The translations under genes were made by a program, and so were the position numbers. Of a stretch of 5,445 bases of DNA, positions 1-5,445 are shown one piece after another (within the stretch, counting starts at the first letter, position 1; each line of letters opens with the position of its first letter). Under the pieces are notes generated by a model. The model worked only from the letters and a program-made list of their open reading frames with translations. It did not search any database and was not told where the DNA came from. Origin of the DNA: Actinomycetes bacterium (GTDB taxonomy: Bacteria; Actinomycetota; Actinomycetes; Actinomycetales; Cellulomonadaceae); assembly GCA_023460255.1 (NCBI GenBank), contig JAEWQZ010000123.1, forward strand, positions 1-5,445, in the 5' to 3' direction.

Positions 1-897
1 GCCGAGCGCACGGGCCTGGCGACGGCGTCCCTCGCCATCGGCATCTGCTCGCTGCTCGGGTCGCTGGTGTCCGTCGGGCTGCTCGGCCTGGCCGGTGTCG
101 TCGGGGCGGTCCTGGCCGCCGTCGCGCTGCGGCGGGCGGACAACGGCACGGGCGGCGGCCGCAGCCGCGCGGTCGGCGGGCTGTTCACCTCGATGGTCGC
201 CGTGGTGGTCGGGATCCTCCTGCTCCTCACCTTCGGGTCGGCGGCGCTGGAGTCCTTCCAGGAGGGCCTCGAGGCCGGGTGGGCGGCCGGCCGGGAGGAG
301 GCCGGCTACGTCCCGAGCACCGACGGTGGCGCGGGCCCCGGCGACGACACCTGGGACGCCGCCTACGACCACGGGTACGACATCGGCTGGTACGACGGCT
401 ACGAGGCCGCGGAGAACCAGAACGTCGTCGGGGTGCGCACGCCGCCGGCCGGCGACGTGCCCTGGACCAGGGACGAGCTGCCGGTGGCCCCCCTGGGTGA
501 GCCGGTCGCGCTCGGCCTCTACACGGTCCGCGTGACCGCCATCGACGTCGACGGCGACGAGGCGGTCGAGGCGGCCTTGCCCGCGAACCCCGCCCCGCTG
601 GGGCGCTACGTGCTCGCCACGCTCGCGGTGACGAACGACGGCGACGCGCCGGGTCGCCCGGCGATCGACCTCCTCGTCTCCTACTGGGGCGAGGACGAGC
701 AGCTCTACGACGACTGGCGCTGCCGCGCGTGGACCGCGCGGCCGTCGCTCGAGGTCGGACCCGTGGCGCCCGGCGCGACCGTCGAGTACGACGTCTGCAT
801 GGAGGTCCCGACGGCGGCGCTCGACGACTGGTCGGTCATCGTCGAGGACATGACCGAGAGGTCCGACAGCCCCGTCCGCTGGGTCGCCGAGCGCTGA
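1..897 (+). CDS. Membrane-anchored DUF4190/DUF4352-like protein, 5'-truncated by the window edge
   Basis: The frame is open from base 1 to a TGA at 895-897, giving 298 visible residues. A GTG at 67 is possible, but the residues before it already belong to the hydrophobic domain, so the true start lies left of the window. Residues 5-43 are a long hydrophobic stretch, probably a two-helix hairpin, ending in ALRR. After a Gly/Arg loop comes another helix at about 54-78. This pattern is that of DUF4190-type membrane domains. Residues 83-140 form an acidic linker rich in Gly, Tyr and Trp. Residues 163-295 read as a beta-sandwich of the DUF4352 type, with the usual LGEPV opening, a strand around YVLATLAVTNDG and an APGATVEYDV turn. 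Cys241 and Cys266 could form a disulfide if the domain lies outside the membrane. It is probably a cell-envelope protein whose ligand is unknown. It converges on the permease gene. Domain assignment is by pattern only. Confidence 0.85.
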   Translation, partial: AERTGLATASLAIGICSLLGSLVSVGLLGLAGVVGAVLAAVALRRADNGTGGGRSRAVGGLFTSMVAVVVGILLLLTFGSAALESFQEGLEAGWAAGREEAGYVPSTDGGAGPGDDTWDAAYDHGYDIGWYDGYEAAENQNVVGVRTPPAGDVPWTRDELPVAPLGEPVALGLYTVRVTAIDVDGDEAVEAALPANPAPLGRYVLATLAVTNDGDAPGRPAIDLLVSYWGEDEQLYDDWRCRAWTARPSLEVGPVAPGATVEYDVCMEVPTAALDDWSVIVEDMTERSDSPVRWVAER

Positions 898-1004
898 GCG
901 GAGGCCCCAGCCAGGAGCAGCCCAACGAGCTCGGCGCAGTACGGCTCGAGCCGCTCCAGGACCCGATCCTGGGTCGGGGCGGCCTCCCGCTGTCCGCTGA
1001 GCGG
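892..1004. repeat. 10-bp direct repeat flanking the convergent spacer
   Basis: The decamer CGCTGAGCGG occurs at 892-901, where it includes the TGA stop of the left gene, and again at 995-1004, just outside the permease stop codon. Each copy has a short internal palindrome (CGCT-G-AGCG). The two copies bracket the convergent spacer and lie near the place where base composition changes. In such GC-rich DNA a 10-bp match could be chance; it may also be a trace of a small duplication. Confidence 0.35.
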
Positions 1005-1007
1005 CTC
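948..1007. terminator. Nested inverted repeats between convergent genes, possible bidirectional terminator
   Basis: GAGCCGCTC at 948-956 is the exact reverse complement of GAGCGGCTC at 999-1007, a 9-bp inverted repeat with a 42-nt interior. Inside it, CCAGGA (956-961) and TCCTGG (967-972) form a 6-bp hairpin with a 5-nt loop. An alternative pairing is GACCC (960-964) with GGGTC (971-975). The structure lies between two convergent stop codons and its right arm covers the last bases of the permease gene. No T-tract follows on either strand. It could still stop transcription or protect 3' ends, but this is inferred from position and symmetry. Confidence 0.4.
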
Positions 1008-3141
1008 ACTCCTCAGGCAGACCGAGCGGCATGCTCCGCGCACGTCGCAGGCACGCCCGCCACGTGACGTACCAGGCGAGCAGCCCTGTTCCTATGCACA
1101 GAGATCCGATCCCGACGATGAACGCGAGCGGGATCTGGTAGGTGGCACCGCTCGCGAGCGGGATGAGGAGGACGACGCTGAGGACACAGCCTCCGAGCAC
1201 GGCGACGACGACCGGCGTCAGGACGCGGGCACGGAGAGCACCCCCGACGAACCCCGCACTTGGCGCCAGGAGCTGGATCGCCTGTAGCGACCTGATCGCT
1301 CGAAGCAGCTCGTTCGCGTAGGCGGACCACAAGGCCACAAGACCGAGTGAGATGCCGACGGTACCTGCCCCGATGATCCATGCTGCACTTGCGACACGAC
1401 GCGCCTCCGCCGCGAACAGGTCCTGAGCGGGGGCGGCCGCCGACCACGCGGGGACGGTGAGCTCGGCAAGCTCGTCCTGCACCTGCCGAAGGGGCACGGG
1501 ATCGTCTCGCGGCGCCAGGACGAGTGAGTCGGCGTTGGCAGGTGGATCCCCTGCCGCAACACGTGTCTGGTCAGGGAACCTCTCCACCCATGCAGGCAGA
1601 AGCCTCTCGTTGGTCAAGCCCAGCCCCACGAGCGCCTCTGCCCGGCCCGTCAGCCTCAGGGTGACGAAACCGTCATCGGCCATCTCGAACGACTTCGCGA
1701 CGACCAGGAACTCTCTCTGCAAGGTCTCCAGGACCGCCTCGCTGCGATCGGGGTCGCTCTGCGGCCACGGCGTCACGAACAAGAGGTCATTCCCTACGTC
1801 TCGCTCGTATCTCGCTGCGTCGCCCACTCCGGCGACGGCAATGGCGAAGCTGTAGGAGAAGGAGGTGATGACGACGAGGATCGCGAGCGTCGCGCCGAAT
1901 CGGGCTGCGGGCGCCGGCGTCGTCGCGACCTGGGCGTTTCCGACGATTCCCGCGGCATCGCCGGCCAACCATGCCTTTCGATGCCTGCGGATGGCGGCAA
2001 GTGCCACCCACGCCCGAGCGGACATCGGGAGGAGCGCAAGAGCCGCGAGAGAACCGGCGGCGAAGACCACCGAGACGGCGTCGATCATCTCTGCCCGGAG
2101 GGTCAGATTGACGGCAATGAGTGTCAGTCCCGCGGCCGCAGGCGACGACAGCCCGACCGCGAGGCTCGGCGCTTTCGGCGCCGGTCGGCGACGTTCGCGC
2201 CGTAAGCCCAGCGGCGACAGAGCACACGCCACGCAAGTGAGGCCGCAGACCGCCAGGACGACGGCGAGCAACGGCAGTGCCGCGCGCATGTCCCGTGCCT
2301 GCAGGACGAACTCCACGCCGGGAATGGGGAGATCGACCGCGAGGGTCAGTGCGACGACCCCACCAGCGACGCCAAGACCCGTGACCAGCGGCCGGCGCGC
2401 CTCACCCCAGAGCACGCGCATCACATCACCGCGGCGCGCCCCGAGGAGTCGGAGGATCTCCAGACGTCGCGCGCGCTGGGAGGCACCGACCCTCAGGGCG
2501 GTCACGAGTAGCCAGCACGCAGGGAGGACCACGAAGACGGTCAGCACTGCGATCAGGCTGGAGGCGGGCTCTCGATTGACGACCGAACCGATCTCGAGGC
2601 TTCCCCTGGAACCGAATCCGCTTGCGGCGATCGCGGACGTCCCCTCGTTCGTCGGCAGGCTCTCGGCGCCCACGTAGACCAGGCGCTCATCCGGCTCAGT
2701 CAGGCCGGAGCTCCCGATCACTCCGACCGTCCGCCCGTAGCGTCCGTGGCCCGACAGCTCCGAGACCTCCGGGGTGCCGATCATCGCCGGCGAGGCGATC
2801 ACCTCCCGGTCAGCCGGCCAGCGCTCCACGCCTGGCGGCAGGGGTGCGCCCTCCTCGAGCGGGCTCAGGTACACGAGGCTGAAGGTGCGGCCGTCGGCAT
2901 CGTGCTCGTAGAGGGGCAGCCAGGCCAGCCGCGCGGGTTCGCCCGCGTGGACCTCCACATCCCGTGGGCTGCGCTCGAAGGACCGTTGCGACCATCCCTG
3001 ATACGTCGCCTGAACCGCAACGAGCATGATCACGGAGAGGGTGACGGCAACTACCGCTGTCCCCAGGACCCACTCCCGGAGCGGCTCATAGCGCGAGCGC
3101 GCGCGGAGCCTGCTTCCGAATGCGGCTAGCTCACGCGGCAT
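1006..3141 (-). CDS. FtsX-like ABC transporter permease with two large extracellular domains
   Basis: This is a 711-residue membrane subunit that would pair with the ATPase encoded just upstream. I read about ten membrane segments: 26-46, 194-217, 251-270, 288-309, 335-347, 355-377, 418-439, 588-606, 639-662 and 670-692. Two extracytoplasmic regions lie at about 50-193 and 440-587. The first FtsX core (194-310) is clear and contains the cytoplasmic motif RRLEILRLLGARRGDV at 225-240. The equivalent region in the second half (611-640) is much weaker. Length and topology fit the large FtsX/MacB-type proteins, including the putative immunity membrane proteins of lactococcin-972-type loci. The ATG overlaps the ATPase stop by 11 bp and no Shine-Dalgarno sequence is visible before it, so translation is probably coupled. 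Leu313 is a TTA codon (2203-2205). The substrate is unknown: secreted peptide, lipid or envelope-active compound are all possible. Confidence 0.93.
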   Translation of the reverse strand: MPRELAAFGSRLRARSRYEPLREWVLGTAVVAVTLSVIMLVAVQATYQGWSQRSFERSPRDVEVHAGEPARLAWLPLYEHDADGRTFSLVYLSPLEEGAPLPPGVERWPADREVIASPAMIGTPEVSELSGHGRYGRTVGVIGSSGLTEPDERLVYVGAESLPTNEGTSAIAASGFGSRGSLEIGSVVNREPASSLIAVLTVFVVLPACWLLVTALRVGASQRARRLEILRLLGARRGDVMRVLWGEARRPLVTGLGVAGGVVALTLAVDLPIPGVEFVLQARDMRAALPLLAVVLAVCGLTCVACALSPLGLRRERRRPAPKAPSLAVGLSSPAAAGLTLIAVNLTLRAEMIDAVSVVFAAGSLAALALLPMSARAWVALAAIRRHRKAWLAGDAAGIVGNAQVATTPAPAARFGATLAILVVITSFSYSFAIAVAGVGDAARYERDVGNDLLFVTPWPQSDPDRSEAVLETLQREFLVVAKSFEMADDGFVTLRLTGRAEALVGLGLTNERLLPAWVERFPDQTRVAAGDPPANADSLVLAPRDDPVPLRQVQDELAELTVPAWSAAAPAQDLFAAEARRVASAAWIIGAGTVGISLGLVALWSAYANELLRAIRSLQAIQLLAPSAGFVGGALRARVLTPVVVAVLGGCVLSVVLLIPLASGATYQIPLAFIVGIGSLCIGTGLLAWYVTWRACLRRARSMPLGLPEE
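3131..3141 (-). other. 11-bp ATPase/permease gene overlap, likely translational coupling
   Basis: The bases ATGCCGCGTGA (minus strand) carry the permease start ATG at 3141-3139 and the ATPase stop TGA at 3133-3131. The sequence just upstream, TTCGCCGCTGCCG, has no purine-rich Shine-Dalgarno match. A ribosome ending the ATPase would therefore be well placed to restart on the permease, keeping the two subunits in proportion. Confidence 0.75.
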
Positions 3142-3805
3142 CGGCAGCGGCGAAGGTCGAGAGCGTCACCTGACGGTCGGCGCGTGCCGCCACCTCCCGG
3201 TCGTGCGTCACCACCACGAGGCCACACCCCCAGCGCCTCGGGGCTGCAAAGAGCACCTCCGCGACGCGATCACGCGTGTCGGTGTCGAGCGACCCGGTCG
3301 GTTCATCTGCCAGGAGCAGCGCCGGCTCGTTCACAAGAGCCCGCGCGAGCGCCGTCCTCTGCCGCTCGCCGCCCGACAGCTGATCACTCAGCTCCCGGTC
3401 GAGCGGGACCCCGAACGACTTCAGCAGATCGCTCGCTCGCGCGACGGCCGCGTCACGCGGCTGACCAGCGATCAGCCCGGGAAGTGCCACGTTCTCGACC
3501 GGCGTCAGCTCTCCGAGCAGCTCACCATGCTGGAAGACGATGCCGACCGACTGGGCACGCAGCCGAGCGAGCCTGGCGTGCTTGAGGCCGATGACCTCTT
3601 GTCCATCGACAACTATCGAGCCCGCATCCGGGCGCACCGTGCCCAGGATTGCGTTCAACAGGGTCGTCTTTCCGACGCCCGACTCTCCGAGGACCGCGAC
3701 CGACTCTCCCTGGAGCACCCTCAGGCGCAACGACGAGAACAACCGCCGACCGCCCATCGAGATGTCCAGTCCGGAGAGATCCAAGGGGATGTGGTCCCCG
3801 ACCAC
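3131..3805 (-). CDS. MacB/LolD-family ABC transporter ATP-binding protein
   Basis: This is a 224-residue cytoplasmic ATPase that powers the FtsX-like permease encoded next. All nucleotide-binding motifs are present and intact: Walker A GESGVGKTT at 40-48, Q-loop VFQ with Gln92, signature LSGGERQR at 143-150, Walker B ALLLADEPT at 162-170 with catalytic Glu168, D-loop SLD at 172-174, and H-loop His201 in VVTHD. The segment LTPVENVALPGLIAG (100-114) is characteristic of the MacB/LolD/FtsE subgroup, which partners FtsX-type permeases. The length is normal for that family. The start is GTG at 3805: a GGAGG lies 7 nt before it, and no other start exists between it and the in-frame stop at 3854-3856. 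It begins 25 bp after the secreted protein gene and overlaps the permease gene, so the three genes probably form one transcript. The family also includes the ATPases of lactococcin-972-type loci. Confidence 0.95.
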   Translation of the reverse strand: MVGDHIPLDLSGLDISMGGRRLFSSLRLRVLQGESVAVLGESGVGKTTLLNAILGTVRPDAGSIVVDGQEVIGLKHARLARLRAQSVGIVFQHGELLGELTPVENVALPGLIAGQPRDAAVARASDLLKSFGVPLDRELSDQLSGGERQRTALARALVNEPALLLADEPTGSLDTDTRDRVAEVLFAAPRRWGCGLVVVTHDREVAARADRQVTLSTFAAADAA

Positions 3806-3812
3806 TGCGCCG

Positions 3813-3817
3813 CCTCC
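3813..3817 (-). promoter_or_regulatory. Ribosome binding site of the ABC ATPase
   Basis: GGAGG on the minus strand sits 7 nt before the GTG start at 3805. It is the strongest Shine-Dalgarno match in the operon and decides in favour of this GTG start. It lies in the 25-bp gap after the secreted protein gene, so the ATPase can be translated independently of it. Confidence 0.75.
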
Positions 3818-3830
3818 GCCGCAGACAGGT

Positions 3831-4229
3831 TCAGTGGCGGCTGTAGCTGACTGTCAGGTAGTCACTGCAGATCATGGGCAGAGCCGTGCGAGAGCGGCAT
3901 GCCCGGATCGCCGTGACCTTCGTCGGGTGGTACGTGGCAATGATGTTCTTGGTCACGCCGTATCCACCCTTGTTCACGACGGTGGTTCCGACGGAGCTAC
4001 CGTACTTCCAGCCGGTCGACGTGAACTGGCTGTCGTTCGCCGTGTCCTTGTTGTACACGATGTCGAAGGAGCTCCCCGGATAGGCCACGCCCACGTGTGA
4101 GACACGGGCCCACGAACCGTACTTCTCAATCCCGCCGTAGAACACCGCGGCCGTTGCGCTGCTCAGACCCAGGCCCGTCGCCAGGATTGCGCCGACGGCG
4201 ACGAAAAGAACGCGGTCGCGAGTTCGCAT
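3831..4229 (-). CDS. Small secreted protein of unrecognised family, first gene of an ABC-transporter operon
   Basis: The product has 132 residues. Residues 1-28 form a typical Sec signal peptide: basic n-region MRTRDR, hydrophobic core 7-22 and an ATA-A site that suggests cleavage after Ala27. The mature protein of about 105 residues is rich in Gly, Tyr, Ser, Thr and Val, has a net positive charge of about +6 by count, and contains two cysteines (111 and 121) that could form a disulfide near the C-terminus. KYGS occurs twice (36-39, 75-78), with further matches 39 residues apart, suggesting two beta units. I chose ATG 4229 because it is preceded by AGGGGG at 6-nt spacing and gives a proper signal peptide; an in-frame TTG at 4310 falls in the putative -35 element. 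I recognise no family. Its position before an ABC ATPase and FtsX permease recalls lactococcin-972-type bacteriocin loci, but the usual N-terminal pattern of that family is not evident. Bacteriocin-like activity or a signalling role is inference. Confidence 0.85.
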   Translation of the reverse strand: MRTRDRVLFVAVGAILATGLGLSSATAAVFYGGIEKYGSWARVSHVGVAYPGSSFDIVYNKDTANDSQFTSTGWKYGSSVGTTVVNKGGYGVTKNIIATYHPTKVTAIRACRSRTALPMICSDYLTVSYSRH

Positions 4230-4235
4230 CAGAAG

Positions 4236-4241
4236 CCCCCT
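4236..4241 (-). promoter_or_regulatory. Ribosome binding site of the secreted protein gene
   Basis: AGGGGG on the minus strand lies 6 nt before the ATG at 4229. It supports this start over the upstream in-frame TTG, and sits only about 9 nt downstream of the inverted repeat at 4250-4270. Confidence 0.6.
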
Positions 4242-4249
4242 GAGAGTCG

Positions 4250-4270
4250 CGAGGTCCAAGGATGACCTCG
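4250..4270 (-). promoter_or_regulatory. 7-bp perfect inverted repeat in the operon leader, possible operator or 5' hairpin
   Basis: CGAGGTC (4250-4256) and GACCTCG (4264-4270) are exact inverted repeats separated by 7 nt. The site lies just downstream of the putative -10 element (4281-4286) and ends about 9 nt before the Shine-Dalgarno sequence. A repressor bound here would block early transcription; as RNA, the 7-bp hairpin could affect ribosome access or transcript stability. No regulator gene is present in the window. Confidence 0.5.
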
Positions 4271-4280
4271 ACCGCGGCGG

Positions 4281-4310
4281 AAAGTACCGACTCCGTTCTT
4301 CGCGCGTCAA
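4281..4310 (-). promoter_or_regulatory. Putative sigma-70-type promoter of the secreted protein/ABC operon
   Basis: On the minus strand a -35 element TTGACG (4310-4305, five of six matching TTGACA) is followed by 18 bp and then a -10 element TACTTT (4286-4281), which fits the relaxed TAnnnT form of actinobacterial housekeeping promoters. Transcription would start near 4274, leaving a leader of about 45 nt. The spacing and location directly upstream of the first operon gene make it credible. Confidence 0.55.
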
Positions 4311-4350
4311 GGCTGTCTCTGACTTCGGTCACAGTCTGGGAACTCCTCGT

Positions 4351-4377
4351 GGCTGTTGTCCTCCGGGGACGACGGCT
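4351..4377 (-). terminator. Imperfect hairpin just after the helicase gene, weak terminator candidate
   Basis: Bases 4351-4362 can pair with 4366-4377. On the minus-strand RNA, eight of the first eleven positions of the stem pair and three are A-C mismatches. As plus-strand RNA those mismatches become G-U pairs, so the stem is stronger in the direction with no known gene. It begins about 16 nt past the helicase stop and has no T-tract. The only reason to propose a terminator is its position between two genes of the same strand with a promoter between them. Confidence 0.25.
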
Positions 4378-4392
4378 CGCGCGCACGCTCGG

Positions 4393-5445
4393 TCAGCGGG
4401 CCGCGGGCGCCCACTCCTCGGCGTCGTGCAGGCGGCGGATGACGCCGGCCCCGCCGATCCGCTCGATCTCCCCGCGCGGGCCGGTCACGACGAGCAGCAT
4501 CCGCGCGCGCGACAGGCCGGTGTAGAGGAGGCGGCGCGCACGCGCGGCCTCGCGGAACCCGTTGACCGCGAGCACGACGGCGTTTCGCTCGAGCCCCTTG
4601 AAGCCGAGCACGTGGCCGTAGAAGACGTCGGTGCCGGCGAAGAAGTCGTCCCAGTAGGCGGCGTGGCCCCCACCGAGCTCGACGGCGAGCCGCTGCGCCT
4701 CGTGCCGCCGGCCGGTGGTGAGCAGCGCGACCTCCCCGGGCGGCCAGCCCTCGTCGAGCAGGGCCTCGACGGCGTCGTCGGCCGCGGCGACTGCGTCGTC
4801 GTAGGGGACGTCGACCACGCGCACGGGGGCGCCGGTCTGCCCGCGGGGGCGGACGACGTCGTCGGAGAACGCGCCGAAGAGCTGGGCGATCGGCTTCGTG
4901 GAGCGCAGGTTCTCGTCGAGCTGGATGGGCGGGGTGTCCAGCGGCACGACGCCGTCGCGGGAGAAGACGTGCTGCGCCTCGTCGCCGAAGACGACGACCC
5001 CGCCGCGCTCCGGGTCGCGCAGGCAGCGCAGCAGGGACGGCCACCAGAGGGCGCCGAAGTCCTGCGCCTCGTCGACGACGACGGCGTCGAACCTGTCCGC
5101 GACGGGTCGCTCGCCGGCGAGGCGGGCGAGGTCGGCGGGCAGGCGGCGCTCCCAGTCGTCGGGGTCCTGCTCGTTCCCGGGCGGGGCGCCCCAGCGGACG
5201 GGCAGCTCGTGGAAGAGGCCGACGAAGGCGGGCCGCTCGCGGGCGGGCCAGGTCGCCGTCGTGCGCTCGAGGTAGCGGCCGAGGCCGCGCGAGTAGCAGA
5301 GCAGGGCGACGCGCTCGCCGTCGCGCGCCCGACGGCGGGCGGTCTCCAGGGCGAGGAACGTCTTTCCGGACCCGGCCGCGCCGACGACGCGGAGCCGGTT
5401 CTGGTGGCGCAGCGCGCCCGCGAGGAGCGCGGCCTGGGCCTGGGT
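4393..5445 (-). CDS. UvrD/REP-like superfamily 1 DNA helicase, N-terminus beyond the window
   Basis: The frame is open from the right edge to a TGA at 4395-4393, giving the last 350 residues. Visible SF1A helicase motifs in order are: Walker A GAAGSGKT at 22-29; LLCYSRGL at 48-55 (motif Ia region); Walker B/motif II VVVDEAQD at 122-129; motif III GDEAQ at 154-158; motif IV ENLRST at 178-183; motif V GFKGLE at 281-286; and motif VI LYTGLSRAR at 307-315. It would be an ATP-dependent single-strand DNA translocase or helicase. The Ia-region sequence and compact spacing resemble helicases that carry an N-terminal NERD (nuclease-related) domain, but that part is outside the window. The motif V region reads GHVLGFKGLE, lacking the histidine usually found four residues before KGLE in UvrD. 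Composition is about 80% GC in a 180-bp sample, and the gene probably belongs to the host core rather than to the neighbouring operon. Confidence 0.93.
   Translation of the reverse strand, partial: TQAQAALLAGALRHQNRLRVVGAAGSGKTFLALETARRRARDGERVALLCYSRGLGRYLERTTATWPARERPAFVGLFHELPVRWGAPPGNEQDPDDWERRLPADLARLAGERPVADRFDAVVVDEAQDFGALWWPSLLRCLRDPERGGVVVFGDEAQHVFSRDGVVPLDTPPIQLDENLRSTKPIAQLFGAFSDDVVRPRGQTGAPVRVVDVPYDDAVAAADDAVEALLDEGWPPGEVALLTTGRRHEAQRLAVELGGGHAAYWDDFFAGTDVFYGHVLGFKGLERNAVVLAVNGFREAARARRLLYTGLSRARMLLVVTGPRGEIERIGGAGVIRRLHDAEEWAPAAR

Noticed and set aside
705..1043. 112-codon minus-strand frame spanning the convergent spacer
   Set aside because: It overlaps the end of the left gene and the permease end, and its translation has no domain or signal; codon use does not support a gene.
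1865..2677. 270-codon open frame on the + strand
   Set aside because: It is antisense to the middle of the permease, is low-complexity Arg/Ala/Ser/Thr-rich, shows no domain, and is explained by high-GC codon bias.
1006..3805. BceAB-type antibiotic-peptide resistance module
   Set aside because: BceB permeases have a single large extracellular domain and usually sit beside a two-component system. Here there are two extracytoplasmic domains and no kinase or regulator gene in the window.
3203..3850. 215-codon open frame on the + strand
   Set aside because: It is antisense to the ABC ATPase gene, which has every expected motif; the product is Arg/Gln-rich with no recognisable domain.
3831..4229. 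Calling the secreted protein a lactococcin 972 family bacteriocin outright
   Set aside because: Size, secretion and gene context agree, but I cannot find the family's usual Gly-Gly-Trp/SNY-His type pattern, so only the resemblance of the locus is reported.
3831..4310. Longer, 159-residue version of the secreted protein starting at TTG 4310
   Set aside because: The TTG falls within the putative -35 element, the extra 27 residues are Arg/Ser-rich and would bury the signal peptide, and ATG 4229 has its own ribosome binding site.
4307..5044. 245-codon open frame on the minus strand
   Set aside because: It overlaps the helicase in another frame and is an Arg/Ala-rich shadow, while the helicase frame carries all conserved motifs.

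Overview
The window is very GC-rich with almost exclusively G/C third codon positions in its flanks, and its proteins (a DUF4190/DUF4352-like membrane protein, a UvrD/REP-type helicase with a KGLE motif) are typical of a high-GC Actinomycetota chromosome. I cannot name the genus. There are five protein-coding genes, two of them cut by the window edges. I see no rRNA, tRNA, CRISPR array, transposase or integrase.

Left flank (1-897, + strand): the C-terminal part of a membrane-anchored protein, with a DUF4190-like hydrophobic region, a Gly/Tyr/Trp-rich linker and a DUF4352-like beta domain. It converges on the next gene across a 108-bp spacer (898-1005) holding a 9-bp inverted repeat, a nested hairpin and a 10-bp direct repeat.

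Centre (4310 down to 1006, - strand): a compact three-gene operon. A sigma-70-like promoter (4281-4310) and a 7-bp inverted repeat (4250-4270) precede a 132-residue secreted protein of no family I recognise. After 25 bp comes a MacB/LolD-type ABC ATPase, which overlaps by 11 bp a 711-residue FtsX-like permease. Its logic resembles lactococcin-972-type loci (small exported protein, ABC ATPase, large polytopic FtsX protein). The reading I favour is that the ABC pair exports, senses or gives protection against the secreted protein or a related envelope-active molecule. Sampled by hand, this operon is about 61-68% GC against about 76-80% in the flanks, so it looks like an inserted accessory module.

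Right flank (5445 down to 4393, - strand): the C-terminal 350 residues of a superfamily 1A helicase, probably of the NERD-associated type. It continues off the right edge. A 163-bp gap separates it from the operon, which appears to have its own promoter.
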